A model generated the notes under the pieces. It saw only the letters and a list, made by a program, of their open reading frames with translations, had not been told where the DNA came from and did no database searches. Shown here one piece after another: positions 36,731-45,564 of a stretch of 64,000 bases of DNA. Source of the DNA: Arcticibacter sp041902385 (GTDB lineage Bacteria > Bacteroidota > Bacteroidia > Sphingobacteriales > Sphingobacteriaceae); assembly GCF_041902385.1 (NCBI RefSeq), contig NZ_CP169244.1, positions 2,356,001 through 2,420,000 on the forward strand, written 5' to 3'. A program made the position numbers and the translations under genes. Each line of letters begins with the position of its first letter. Positions within the stretch are counted from its first letter, which is position 1.

Positions 36731-37123
36731 ATGAAGAAATTACTAACCTTAGTATTGCCCCTGGTCATCTTACTGAGCGCCTGCCAGAAGAATAATTACG
36801 TGACGCCCAACAAGACAATCATAACAGATCTGCCGCTGAGCAGCTGGAGATCTTATGACGGGGGCAGAAGTTATGAGGCCAGCGTCTACCTCCCCGAAGT
36901 CGATCAGTTTGCACTTGAACGCGGAGGGATTCTAGTTTATATTTCTTTCGACAGGGGACAGACATACGAACAGGTCCCGCAGGTTTACGACGGTGTTTCC
37001 TACAGTTTTGCGCTCAGAGCAGGTACGCTCAGCCTTACCTACGAGAACGCGAACGGGGCCCCGGTATCAAGGCCGGGCTCAGATGCGACTTTAAAGATTA
37101 TACTGCTTGAATCAGATTACTAA
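36731..37123 (+). CDS. Small hypothetical lipoprotein
   Basis: I place the start at 36731 (MKKLLTLVLPLVILLSAC), which gives a clear lipoprotein signal; the longest frame starts at 36665. The 130-residue product has Cys18 as the lipid site, then a soluble domain of beta strands (SSWRSYDGGRSYEASVYLPEV, GGILVYISFDRGQTYEQVPQVYDGVSYSFAL, LSLTYENANGAPV, DATLKIILLESDY). The layout recalls small Bacteroidota lipoproteins with an immunoglobulin- or jelly-roll-like fold, function unknown. A strong terminator follows, directly behind which the group IIC intron is inserted. Confidence 0.75.
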   Translation: MKKLLTLVLPLVILLSACQKNNYVTPNKTIITDLPLSSWRSYDGGRSYEASVYLPEVDQFALERGGILVYISFDRGQTYEQVPQVYDGVSYSFALRAGTLSLTYENANGAPVSRPGSDATLKIILLESDY

Positions 37124-37133
37124 GACCTGTCAA

Positions 37134-37167
37134 CAAAAAGAGGCGCCCCGTGGACGCCTCTTTTTGT
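37134..37167 (+). terminator. Rho-independent terminator, insertion target of the group IIC intron
   Basis: Stem CAAAAAGAGGCG (37134-37145) and CGCCTCTTTTTG (37155-37166), 9-base loop, with a T-rich tail within and after the stem. The intron begins 5 bp behind the stem, as expected for group IIC targeting. Confidence 0.9.
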
Positions 37168-37171
37168 TCTC

Positions 37172-39086
37172 GTGCGCCCGGCACGGGCGCAAACTATAGG
37201 GTGGAAGTCCCGAACGCGCCTCGATAGTGGGAAGCGTTAACCCAAGGCAAGGGTGTCCTCCGCGAGGAGGAATCTGAAGGAAGCCGGCGGTAAATCTCTG
37301 GCCTGACGAACAGGAAGCAGATGAGGCAATGGCATGTGGGTGAGTTTGCTAGACAAAACGAAGCCCGAAACTATCCGAAACATGTTGTTGTATATCTGAC
37401 AGGTAGATGGAGAGAAAGTTTGCGTTCTTACCCGGGGAGATCTGATCAATCGCTGCCGGAGAGAGAAGCGCCTCTTGAAGGAGCAAGGAGATGTAGTGAT
37501 ATATGTCCGGTTCATCAGAAGTCAGCAGAGGCCATAGTACCTTTTATTAGGGAAGGGCTGAACATTAAACGTCCGAGTTAGCAACTGGAAACGGGATGAT
37601 CGCAAAGAAAGCAGAAAACTCTGAATAGAGGGCTGCCCTGCCAGGAATATGCTGGAAGCAGAAGGGTAACAGGGAGCGTTGAGCGACATCTTGAATGAAG
37701 GATGAGAGAAGGAGACAGTAGGAAAAAAAAATGTATTCGACATGTTACTCGAAGAGATCATCAGTAAAGGCAACATGCATCAGGCCTATGAGCGGGTGCT
37801 GGCAAACAAAGGGGCGGCCGGAGTAGACGGTATTGGATTCCTGGATTTTGAAGGTGAGGTGAAGGCGAAATGGCCATTGTTGAAAAGCCAACTGGAAAAA
37901 GGAGAATATCGACCCATGGCAGTAAAACGGGTAAAAATCCCCAAGGCAAACGGCGGTACCCGCGTATTAGGTATCCCTACCTATATGGACAGAATGATCC
38001 AGCAGGCCATCTCGCAGGTATTGTCTGGAATCTACGAGCCTGAATTCTCAGCAAATAGCTATGGATTTCGTGCAGAGAAGAGTGCTCACCAAGCCTTGGA
38101 AAAGGCAAAGGAGTATATCAATGCCGGCTATAGCCATGTTGTAGACCTTGATCTGGAACAATTCTTTGACCGTGTAAATCATGATTATCTGATGAACGAA
38201 CTGAGCCGGAAAGTACAGGACAAGCGCTTATTGAAACTTGTTCATCGTATTCTTCGGGCTAACATTGAAGATCAGGGCAATGAGATTTCCTGTAAGCAAG
38301 GAGTTCCGCAAGGAGGCCCGCTTAGCCCCTTACTTTCCAATATTATTCTGGATAAACTGGATAAAGAGCTGGAAAGGCGAGGGCATCGTTTTGTGCGGTA
38401 TGCTGATGATTGTAGTATCTACGTGAAGAGTAAACGTGCGGGAGAACGAGTAATGGCGAGTATCAGTATGTATATTGAAAAAGAACTGAAACTCAAAGTG
38501 AACCTTCAGAAGAGCGTGGTTACCCGACCATGGCGGACTAAATTACTGGGCTTCACCTTCTTTCATAAGAAAGGGCGTAAGGGCATAACGGTACACCGAA
38601 AAAGCATTACTACCTATAAAGATAAAATCAGGGCAATTACTTGCCGAAGTAAACCTTACGCCATGGCAGATCGAATGATGCAGATCAGGAAACTCAATCA
38701 GGGCTGGGGAAATTACTTTAAACTGAGTGAAGCTAAATCAGTGTTTGCTGACTTGGACGAATGGGTACGAAGTCGTATTAGATTATGTTACTGGATTCAG
38801 TGGAAAAAGCCCCGGACAAGAGTACGTCAGCTACAAAGGTTAGGGGTTAAGCCAGATCAGGCCTACCAATGGGGTAACACCCGCAAAGGCTACTGGAGAA
38901 CGGTACACAGTCCAATCTTGCATCGCACGCTCAATAATGCATTTCTAAAGAAAGAAGGGCTACTATGTCTTAAAGAAATAGTAACCCCAAAAGCTGTCTA
39001 TGTTTAATGAACCGCCGTATGCCGAACGGCACGTACGGTGGTGTGAGGGGACAGGTAATCAACTAATGATTACCTTCCTACTCGAT
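37172..39086 (+). mobile_element. Group IIC intron, full length
   Basis: The 5' end GTGCGCCCGGCACGGG at 37172 followed by CTATAGGGTGGAAGTCCCG is nearly the start of the Oceanobacillus iheyensis group IIC intron as I recall it. Domain V lies at 39009-39045 (GAACCGCCGTATGCCGAACG, then GCACGTACGGTGGTGTG), one base behind the maturase stop. Domain VI has the stem GGTAATCA/TGATTACC, and the intron ends CCTACTCGAT at 39086. The encoded reverse transcriptase is in domain IV. The site is just past a terminator, the classical target of class C introns. All parts look intact, so it may still be active. Confidence 0.92.
37742..39007 (+). CDS. ltrA: Group II intron reverse transcriptase/maturase
   Basis: A 421-residue intron-encoded protein. 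Reverse transcriptase blocks include the N-terminal NKGAAGVDGIGFLDF, RVLGIPTYMDRMIQQAI, DLDLEQFFDRVNHDYL, CKQGVPQGGPLSPLLSNIIL and the catalytic YADD (residues 220-223). Then come VNLQKSVVTRPWRTKLLGFTF, the thumb, and the maturase domain X. No HNH endonuclease domain follows, as is normal for class C. It is needed for splicing in vivo and for retrotransposition of the RNA. It lies in intron domain IV, ending right before domain V. Confidence 0.95.
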   Translation: MLLEEIISKGNMHQAYERVLANKGAAGVDGIGFLDFEGEVKAKWPLLKSQLEKGEYRPMAVKRVKIPKANGGTRVLGIPTYMDRMIQQAISQVLSGIYEPEFSANSYGFRAEKSAHQALEKAKEYINAGYSHVVDLDLEQFFDRVNHDYLMNELSRKVQDKRLLKLVHRILRANIEDQGNEISCKQGVPQGGPLSPLLSNIILDKLDKELERRGHRFVRYADDCSIYVKSKRAGERVMASISMYIEKELKLKVNLQKSVVTRPWRTKLLGFTFFHKKGRKGITVHRKSITTYKDKIRAITCRSKPYAMADRMMQIRKLNQGWGNYFKLSEAKSVFADLDEWVRSRIRLCYWIQWKKPRTRVRQLQRLGVKPDQAYQWGNTRKGYWRTVHSPILHRTLNNAFLKKEGLLCLKEIVTPKAVYV

Positions 39087-39107
39087 GGACCGTACTGATC
39101 CATGTAT

Positions 39108-39923
39108 TTATTCCAGACCAAACTTGTGCATAATTTCAGCACTTACTCCTGTAGAGGAGTAGCCACCGTCATGGAAAAGGTTCTGCATCGTCACCATTCG
39201 CGTAAGATCAGAGAATAAAGTGACACAATAATCTGCGCATGAAGCCGCGTCTGCATTGCCGAGCGGAGACATCGCATCTGCATAGTCGAAAAAGTCGCCA
39301 AACCCTTTAATGCCTGTTCCTGCAGTCGTCTTGGTTGGCGACTGCGAAACCGTGTTGATCCGTACCTTCTTCTCAACACCATAGTGATAGCCAAAGCTGC
39401 GTGCAATCGATTCAAGCATAGACTTTATATCTGCCATGTCGGTGTAGAAAGGGTAAGTTCGCTGAGCGGCCATGTAAGTCAGGGCGACAACGCTGCCCCA
39501 TTCATTGATAGCATCGAGCTTTCTGGCTACACTTAACATCTTATGAAAAGAGAGAGCTGATATATCCACCCCCTTTAGGAAGTACTCGTAATTTGATTCA
39601 GTATAAGGGATGCTCTTGCGCATGTTAACGCTCATTCCGATGGAATGAAGTACAAAATCAATTTTGCCTCCCAGAACTTCCTGCGACTGCGTAAAAAGAT
39701 TGGTAAGGTCCTCCACACTCGTAGCATCAGCGGGAATAACCTGAGCGTTTGTTTTTTCGGCCAGTGTGTCTATTTCACCCATTCGCATGGCAACAGGAGC
39801 ATTTGTCAATACAAATGTTGCACCCTCTTCGTGTGCTTTTTCGGCCACCTTCCACGCAATAGAGTTTTCGTTTAAAGCGCCTGTTATAATGCCCCGTTTT
39901 CCTTTTAATAAATTATAAGCCAT
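39108..39923 (-). CDS. fabI: Enoyl-[acyl-carrier-protein] reductase (NADH)
   Basis: A 271-residue SDR-like enzyme for the last reduction in type II fatty acid elongation. The N-terminal LLKGKRGIITGALNENSIAWKVAEK is the FabI cofactor signature. The catalytic pair is in TYPFYTDMADIKSML (Tyr then Lys seven residues on), and FGYHYGVEKKVRINTVSQSPTKT is close to other Bacteroidota FabI. The stop lies 22 bp behind the group II intron 3' end, on the opposite strand. The gene shows no other oddity. Confidence 0.95.
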   Translation of the reverse strand: MAYNLLKGKRGIITGALNENSIAWKVAEKAHEEGATFVLTNAPVAMRMGEIDTLAEKTNAQVIPADATSVEDLTNLFTQSQEVLGGKIDFVLHSIGMSVNMRKSIPYTESNYEYFLKGVDISALSFHKMLSVARKLDAINEWGSVVALTYMAAQRTYPFYTDMADIKSMLESIARSFGYHYGVEKKVRINTVSQSPTKTTAGTGIKGFGDFFDYADAMSPLGNADAASCADYCVTLFSDLTRMVTMQNLFHDGGYSSTGVSAEIMHKFGLE

Positions 39924-39997
39924 GTATTTAATAATTTGGGCGCTAAAATAAGTAAAGTTTCCGGATTTAAACCGGCCCCGAAGGCCTGGAAACCGCC

Positions 39998-41665
39998 TTA
40001 TTCTTTACCTTCAAGAAGCTCACGGGCGTGTTGAAGAGCGTGGGCGCCAGGATTTGCTCCGCTCAGCATCTTGGCAATTTCTGTAACCCGTTCTGTTTCT
40101 GTAAGACGTGTGATGTTAGTATGGGTCACCTCCTGTCTTTCGTCTTTGTACACAAAATAATGGGCCTCTCCCTTGCTGGCAATCTGGGGAAGATGTGTGA
40201 TAGTGATCACTTGCATGCCTTCTGCAAGTTTCTCCATGATTTTGCCAACTTTGAGGGCCACCTCGCCCGAAATACCGGTGTCAATTTCATCGAAAATGAT
40301 AGTCGGAAGGGCGGTATGCCGGGAAATGAGTGACTTTATTCCCAGCATCAAGCGCGAAAGCTCTCCTCCTGAAGCGACCTTGTTCATGGGCGCGGGAGCC
40401 TGCCCTTTGTTGGCCGAGAACAAAAACTGTATCTTGTTTCTGCCGTGCTGGTTAAACTGATCTTCGTCTAGCAAGGTGTTTTCTATTTTCAGGAGGGCAT
40501 TAGGCATCCCTACTTCTGAGAGAACCTCAGCGATCCTTTTTTCTATACCCGGTATCACTTCATTGCGGCTGGCAGAGAGAGTATCTGAGAGAACAATGAG
40601 TTCAGCTTTCAGCTTCTCACTTTCAGTTTTTAATTTTTCAAGCTCGGCTTCATAGGAGGCAATCGAATGAAGCTGCTCTCCCAGGTTTTTTTGAATAGCC
40701 ATAAGCTCTTCCACCGTGCTTACCCTGTGCTTCTTCTGGAGGCTGTAAAGCAGGCTCAGCCGGTCGTTCAGTTCTGCTGCCCTCGCTTCATCAATAATGG
40801 TTCTCTGTTCGAGGTCCTCAATTTCGGCGGCGATGTCCTTGATTTCAATCAGCGTACTGTCCAGCCGTCCGGCAAGATCTGCCGCAGCAGGGAGTACTTT
40901 TGCTATGTGCTGTAACTGTAGGAGCGATTCTTTTAGCTGGCCCACTACCGACTGTTCGTTTTCTGTAAGAAGGTAGCCGGCTCCCAGGAGGTTTCGTTTT
41001 ATTTCTTCTGCGTGGTTGAGCGCTGTTAGTTCCTGCTCCAGCTGTTCCTGCTCTCCGGTTGTAAGCGAAGCCTGCTCCAGCTCATTATATTGGAAAAGAA
41101 AATAGTCCTGGTCATTCTTCGCCTGCCTGCTTTGCTCTTCCAGTTCCTGCAGGCGGCCCAGCGTCCGTCTGTACGCCCTGAAGTTTTCCTGATAGTTTCT
41201 CAGCAGAATTTCATTCGCTGCAAGGGCGTCGACTACCAGCAGCTGAAAGCTCTCATCGTTAATCTCCAGAGTAGCGTGCTGCGAATGAATATCAATCAGG
41301 CGCTCGCCCAGCTCGCGAAGAATCGAGAGATTGACCGGCGTATCGTTAATAAAAGCACGTGACTTTCCGTCTGCCGATATCTCACGCCTGAGCAAGCTTT
41401 CCTCTTCGTAGTCGAGGTCTTTTTCCTGAAAAAAGGAGGCAAGATGGTATCCCTTTACATTGAAGGTGCCCTCGATTACGCATTTCTTTTGCTGATTAAA
41501 AAAATACCTGCTTTCGGCCCGCTGGCCCAGGAGCAGAGAGAGCGCGCCCAGGATAATTGACTTTCCTGCTCCGGTCTCGCCGGTCACAATGTTCAGCTTT
41601 TCCGCGAATGAAATGTCGAGATCTTCTATCAGGGCGTAGTTGCGTATAATTAAGCGGCTTAGCAT
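39998..41665 (-). CDS. recN: DNA repair protein RecN
   Basis: A 555-residue SMC-like ATPase for double-strand break repair. Walker A is GETGAGKS (residues 29-36) after MLSRLIIRNYALIEDLDISF. A long coiled coil runs in the middle (LGRLQELEEQSRQAKNDQDYFLFQYNELEQA, and IASYEAELEKLKTESEKLKAEL). The C-terminal ATPase half has ASGGELSRLMLGIKSL (signature), TIIFDEIDTGISGEVA (Walker B) and VITITHLPQIASKGEAHYFV. It is downstream of the porD-like gene with a 212-bp gap. The order rpoZ-coaBC-porD-recN is common in Bacteroidota, as I recall. Confidence 0.96.
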   Translation of the reverse strand: MLSRLIIRNYALIEDLDISFAEKLNIVTGETGAGKSIILGALSLLLGQRAESRYFFNQQKKCVIEGTFNVKGYHLASFFQEKDLDYEEESLLRREISADGKSRAFINDTPVNLSILRELGERLIDIHSQHATLEINDESFQLLVVDALAANEILLRNYQENFRAYRRTLGRLQELEEQSRQAKNDQDYFLFQYNELEQASLTTGEQEQLEQELTALNHAEEIKRNLLGAGYLLTENEQSVVGQLKESLLQLQHIAKVLPAAADLAGRLDSTLIEIKDIAAEIEDLEQRTIIDEARAAELNDRLSLLYSLQKKHRVSTVEELMAIQKNLGEQLHSIASYEAELEKLKTESEKLKAELIVLSDTLSASRNEVIPGIEKRIAEVLSEVGMPNALLKIENTLLDEDQFNQHGRNKIQFLFSANKGQAPAPMNKVASGGELSRLMLGIKSLISRHTALPTIIFDEIDTGISGEVALKVGKIMEKLAEGMQVITITHLPQIASKGEAHYFVYKDERQEVTHTNITRLTETERVTEIAKMLSGANPGAHALQHARELLEGKE

Positions 41666-41877
41666 AGTTTTAAAACAAGCGTCCTTGTTCAGGACTTTTT
41701 TAATTCAAAAATTCTCATGAGGCTGGCAGGGGCGAGGTCTCGCCCGCCAACTTCACGTCAATTATAAGAATAAAATAACCAAGATTCAGAATCTGCCAAT
41801 AGCAAGTTGATCTGCGACGCTAAGCGGATCGAAGTGGCTGATGTTCCCTGGCATCCGGTTAACTTATACAGTCACGC

Positions 41878-42777
41878 TTAGTTCTTTTTTAGCAGATCGT
41901 ATTTGGCACTATTGGCCGGATCAACGGCGATCAGCACATTGTAGGCAGACATTCTTTCATTAGGTGCAGCCTGCGAGAGAAGGTTAACGATCTCGTCAGC
42001 CTTTGCAGTGAAGAACACCTGATTAAGCATCTGTCCCTGCTGTTGCCTGTCGATCTTTTGAAATTGAGGCAGGAGGCTGAGAATTTGGCTCCTTGCTTTG
42101 GTCTTGTTCTCCGCCATGATGTCGAGAGCGCTCCGGTGGTAAGTATAGAGGGCTTCCCTTATTGGTGTATATGCCTTGTTTGTGAGGTTTTCAACCAGCC
42201 AGTATCTGTTACGCAGAGACTCAATTGCTCTCCATCCTGCGAAGGCTGTATTCTGTGCGTTATTAACTACCGTTTGCGCTTTTGAATAATAGGGACTGCC
42301 TGAAAATTTAGAGAAGGTGTCATAGTCCAACCCCGTTATCACATATGCATAATAAGCAAGGAGGGAGGTGAGATTACTGATGTAATTTTGGTCGGAATAG
42401 TCTAGCGGCTGCCCCTCGGTGTAAGTAAAATTGAAATCTTTATCACTAATGTTTAAGACCGTTGAGTTATAGGTCGTGCCATAAACCGGCCTGCTCGACT
42501 GGATTTGCGCTTCTGCCTTGAAGTTCGACGAGCCGTCCCATTCGACCACGTTTATCACGAAGCTGCAGTCAATTCGCTCCTGATTTTGCACAACGTCAGC
42601 AGACCATTTCCGCCCGTTCAGAAAATCTCTTATTGCATTTTCTAAAACCCCCAGGACGCGCTTATTGGTGCTTTGTACCTGAGGCGAAAGGATCTGCACC
42701 CTGGCGTTGAGGTCCTGCGCTCTTGCTGAGAGCGTTAGCACAAGTAACATCACGAATCCAAAAAATCTGTTTCTCAT
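41878..42777 (-). CDS. porD: DUF4835 family protein, PorD type (type IX secretion-associated family)
   Basis: I place the start at 42777 (MRNRFFGFVMLLVLTLSARAQ, signal peptide), giving 299 residues; its ATG overlaps the coaBC stop in ATGA, so translation is coupled. LNARVQILSPQVQSTNKRVLGVLENAIRDFLNGRKWS matches the conserved N-terminal block of DUF4835, and YYAYVITGLDYDTFSKFSGSPYYSKAQ with GWRAIESLRNRYWLVENLTNK the middle block. In my knowledge this family is named PorD in several annotations because of a link to the type IX secretion system; its direct role is unclear. Confidence 0.82.
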   Translation of the reverse strand: MRNRFFGFVMLLVLTLSARAQDLNARVQILSPQVQSTNKRVLGVLENAIRDFLNGRKWSADVVQNQERIDCSFVINVVEWDGSSNFKAEAQIQSSRPVYGTTYNSTVLNISDKDFNFTYTEGQPLDYSDQNYISNLTSLLAYYAYVITGLDYDTFSKFSGSPYYSKAQTVVNNAQNTAFAGWRAIESLRNRYWLVENLTNKAYTPIREALYTYHRSALDIMAENKTKARSQILSLLPQFQKIDRQQQGQMLNQVFFTAKADEIVNLLSQAAPNERMSAYNVLIAVDPANSAKYDLLKKN

Positions 42778-43976
42778 ATCTCTTCTATAATCTTTTGGCA
42801 TATATCTTTTGCCACGTCTTCTTTGCTTTTCAGCGAATAGTGGGTGAACTTGAGATGCTTGTCTATGATCGTTATTTTGTTCGTATCGCCCTTAAATCCT
42901 GCCCCCTTGTCATTCAGCGAATTCAGCACAATGAAGTCGAGGTTCTTTTTCTTCAATTTGACGATGGCATTGTCTTCTTCGTTATTCGTCTCAAGGGCAA
43001 AACCCACCAGCAGTTGCCCCTCGCGTTTCATCTGTCCTGCTTTTGCCAGAATATCAACTGTTTTGACCAGCTCGATATTGAGTTCATTGCCCTCTTTCTT
43101 TATCTTTTCGGGGGAAAAGTGCCTGGGCTTATAATCGGCAACAGCAGCATTCATGATCGCGATGTCTGAGGAGTCAAAATTCTTTTCTACTTCTTCAGCC
43201 ATTTCATCCGATGACGTTACCCGAATGAGGCGGATATCGGCGTGCCGGGGTGTAAGGACAGAAGGACCACTCACTAAGGTTACTTCTGCTCCATTTGATC
43301 TCAGTTCATCTGCTATGGCAAAGCCCATCTTCCCGGAGGAATGATTTCCGATGAACCGAACCGGGTCGATCGCTTCATAAGTCGGACCAGCCGTTACCAG
43401 AGCCTTTTTTCCCTTGAGAGGAAGCTCATTTCCTGCATAAGATTGAAGAAATGCCACAATCTCTTCAGGCTCAGCCATTCTCCCTTCCCCTACAAGTCCG
43501 CTTGCTAGTTCACCGTATGCGGGTTTGATCTGGCTGTTGCCGTACTGCTCCAGCCTGGCAATGTTGGCCTGAGTTGCCGGATGTTTCCACATGTCGAGAT
43601 CCATAGCCGGAGCAAAGAAAACCGGACATTTGGCAGAAAGGTAAGTAGCCGTAAGAAGATTATCACATAGGCCCCCTGCCAGTTTAGCAAGAGTGTTTGC
43701 GCTGGCCGGGGCGATTATGAAATAATCGGCCCAGAGTCCAAGTTCCACGTGGCTGTTCCATTCACCGGTATCTTCTTTGTAGTACGATGAATAAACAGGG
43801 TTTTTGGAGAGGGTAGAGAGAGTAAGCGGGGTAATAAAATTGGTAGACTCCCTGGTCATTATTACTTTGACGTTTGCGCCAGCTTTCACCAGCAAACGAG
43901 TTAAAGTAGCAGATTTATAGCTGGCTATGCTGCCACAAACGCCCAGTAATATCTTTTTTCCTTCAATCATATTCAC
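42774..43976 (-). CDS. coaBC: Phosphopantothenoylcysteine decarboxylase / phosphopantothenate-cysteine ligase
   Basis: A 400-residue bifunctional enzyme of coenzyme A synthesis. The N-terminal CoaC flavoprotein half holds ILLGVCGSIASYKSA, the active-site His in SHVELGLWADYFIIAPASANTLAKLAGG, and PVFFAPAMDLDMW. The C-terminal CoaB half starts near KKALVTAGPTYEAIDPVRFIGNHSSGKMG and has NAAVADYKPRHFSPEKIKK and GFALETNNEEDNAI. Start may be Met1 or Met3 (43976 or 43970). It is downstream of rpoZ and overlaps the porD-like gene by 4 bp. Confidence 0.96.
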   Translation of the reverse strand: MNMIEGKKILLGVCGSIASYKSATLTRLLVKAGANVKVIMTRESTNFITPLTLSTLSKNPVYSSYYKEDTGEWNSHVELGLWADYFIIAPASANTLAKLAGGLCDNLLTATYLSAKCPVFFAPAMDLDMWKHPATQANIARLEQYGNSQIKPAYGELASGLVGEGRMAEPEEIVAFLQSYAGNELPLKGKKALVTAGPTYEAIDPVRFIGNHSSGKMGFAIADELRSNGAEVTLVSGPSVLTPRHADIRLIRVTSSDEMAEEVEKNFDSSDIAIMNAAVADYKPRHFSPEKIKKEGNELNIELVKTVDILAKAGQMKREGQLLVGFALETNNEEDNAIVKLKKKNLDFIVLNSLNDKGAGFKGDTNKITIIDKHLKFTHYSLKSKEDVAKDICQKIIEEI

Positions 43977-44066
43977 ATAAAGTCTAAAAGCATTTAGCTT
44001 TATGCCTTCAGCCTTCTAAGTTTCCTTATACGGCGTTCGAGCATTGAAGGTTCAAATATAGAACAA

Positions 44067-44396
44067 TTAAGCCTGTTCTTTTGATGGATTACGGAAGTAA
44101 ACTTTCTCGTTTAAAAATTCGTCCATCGCGATCAGAGTAGGTTTTGGCAACCGCTCGTAGTGCTTTGAAATTTCAATCTGTTCGCGGTTTTCAAATACTT
44201 CTTCCAGATTGTCATTTGAAGAAGCAAACTCAGAAAGTTTTCCGTGTAACTCTTCTTTAATGTTGTTGGATATCTGGTTAGCACGCTTTGCTATGATCAC
44301 AAGTGATTCATACAGATTGTCAGTAGACTTGTCTAACTGGCGTAAATCACGCGTAACGGTCGTGGTAGGAACGGTGCTATTTTTAGTATTACTCAT
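44067..44396 (-). CDS. rpoZ: RNA polymerase omega subunit, Bacteroidota type
   Basis: A 109-residue small subunit. TVTRDLRQLDKSTDNLYESLVIIAKRANQISNNIKEEL is the omega core (LYESLVIIAKRANQI aligns with the conserved helix), and FENREQIEISKHYERLPKPTLIAMDEFLNEKVYF is the longer Bacteroidota tail. Its start overlaps the end of bamD by 8 bp, which supports co-transcription. It is short and was placed by both the family pattern and the conserved neighbours bamD and coaBC. Confidence 0.9.
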   Translation of the reverse strand: MSNTKNSTVPTTTVTRDLRQLDKSTDNLYESLVIIAKRANQISNNIKEELHGKLSEFASSNDNLEEVFENREQIEISKHYERLPKPTLIAMDEFLNEKVYFRNPSKEQA

Positions 44397-45306
44397 CTTT
44401 GCTTGTCTTATTTTCCTGTTGTGATTCTGTTTCTTTTTCTTTCTCTTTTTGAGCTGCGGCCGGCTGCTGTGAGGCTAGTAACTTCTGCACTTTCACTATT
44501 GATTCAGCCGACTTCTTCTTGTAGTTCTGAACATCTTTCAGATGCTTGCTGTTTGGATAATCTTCGATGAAGTCATCGGCCAGGCTGATCACTTCCCCGT
44601 ACCGCTCTTCCTGCCGGATTTCAAGACTGTTTTCTGCGAACAGGTACTGAGCCTGTACGGTAAGGTACTCCATTTCTTCGGCGTACTTCGTATCGGGGTA
44701 GTCCCTTAATACATTTTTAAATGCGATTACTGCTGAGCGGTAGTTTTGCACGTCATACCCTCCGATGTCCAGATAGAGCTTTGCGTTGGCAAATGCCTTT
44801 CTTTCAAGCTTATCGCGCAAATCGGCAATCAACGTGCTGGCTTCCGCCACACGATCACTCTTGGGATAGAGATTGATGAATAGTTGGAGTGATTCGATCG
44901 CCTGTATGGTGTTCTGCTGATCGAGCGAGAAGCTGGGCGATTCCAGGTAATAGCAGTAAGCAGACATGAAGCGGCATTCTTCTGCCCGGGCACTGTTAGG
45001 ATAAGTATCTGCAAATACTTTGAACAAGTACCGTGCAGTAGTATAATCTCTTAACCGGTAATTAGTATAGGCATAATACCAGGCCAGTTCTTCAGCTTCG
45101 CTACGCCCTCTGTAGCGCTGGTTAAGCTGATCAAACAAGGCAAGAGCCTTTGAATAATCTTTTTTATTATAGAAACGTATTGCCTCCTGATATTTCTTAC
45201 CCGTATCGTTGCTTTGTAACAGCTTCTCAAATCTGCTCTTACAGCCGGCAAAAATTGTAACGAGAATTAAAAGGCACCACGTTAGTAAACGCTTGTTTTT
45301 AAACAT
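44389..45306 (-). CDS. bamD: Outer membrane protein assembly factor BamD
   Basis: A lipoprotein of the Bam complex that inserts beta-barrel proteins into the outer membrane. I use the start at 45306 (MFKNKRLLTWCLLILVTIFAGC), with Cys22 as the lipid site; five residues upstream are less likely. TPR pairs are visible: KKYQEAIRFYNKKDYSKALALFDQL, EELAWYYAYTNYRLRDYTTARYLFKVF, AEECRFMSAYCYYLESPSF, then NYRSAVIAFKNVLRDYPDTKYAEE. A Lys/Glu/Gln-rich tail ends it. First gene of bamD-rpoZ-coaBC-porD. A TTG-N20-TATCTTTG promoter ends 4 bp before the ATG. Confidence 0.93.
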   Translation of the reverse strand: MFKNKRLLTWCLLILVTIFAGCKSRFEKLLQSNDTGKKYQEAIRFYNKKDYSKALALFDQLNQRYRGRSEAEELAWYYAYTNYRLRDYTTARYLFKVFADTYPNSARAEECRFMSAYCYYLESPSFSLDQQNTIQAIESLQLFINLYPKSDRVAEASTLIADLRDKLERKAFANAKLYLDIGGYDVQNYRSAVIAFKNVLRDYPDTKYAEEMEYLTVQAQYLFAENSLEIRQEERYGEVISLADDFIEDYPNSKHLKDVQNYKKKSAESIVKVQKLLASQQPAAAQKEKEKETESQQENKTSKDE

Positions 45307-45310
45307 CCTG

Positions 45311-45341
45311 CAAAGATACATTAAATCAAAGTAATAGTCAA
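45311..45341 (-). promoter_or_regulatory. Promoter of bamD-rpoZ-coaBC-porD
   Basis: On the minus strand TTG (45341-45339), 20-bp spacer, TATCTTTG (45318-45311). It is only 4 bp before the bamD ATG at 45306, so transcription would start at about the ATG and the mRNA would be leaderless. Confidence 0.6.
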
Positions 45342-45416
45342 TTCCTTATTAACCGGCAACGAAGGTAGTATATTATCGAAAGCGGAAGAGAAATTTAACA
45401 AAAGTTAACAAGGGGA

Positions 45417-45468
45417 GAATGGCGGAGGCCGGCGACCATTATTCCCGGTCGCCGGCCTCCGCCATTCT
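45417..45468 (-). terminator. Strong hairpin behind the SusC/SusD operon
   Basis: A perfect stem of about 20 bp, starting GAATGGCGGAGGCCGGCG at 45419 and ending with its complement at 45468, with a short loop (ATTATTCCC). No long T run follows on the minus strand. It separates the SusC/SusD operon from bamD. Confidence 0.7.
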
Positions 45469-45564
45469 ATCAGTCCTGTCATCTGATCGCTTTATATTGA
45501 TAGGAAAACCTCATCCCGGACGTATGCACAAAGAACCAGCTTGTGTTTCGTCTTCTTGCATCGC

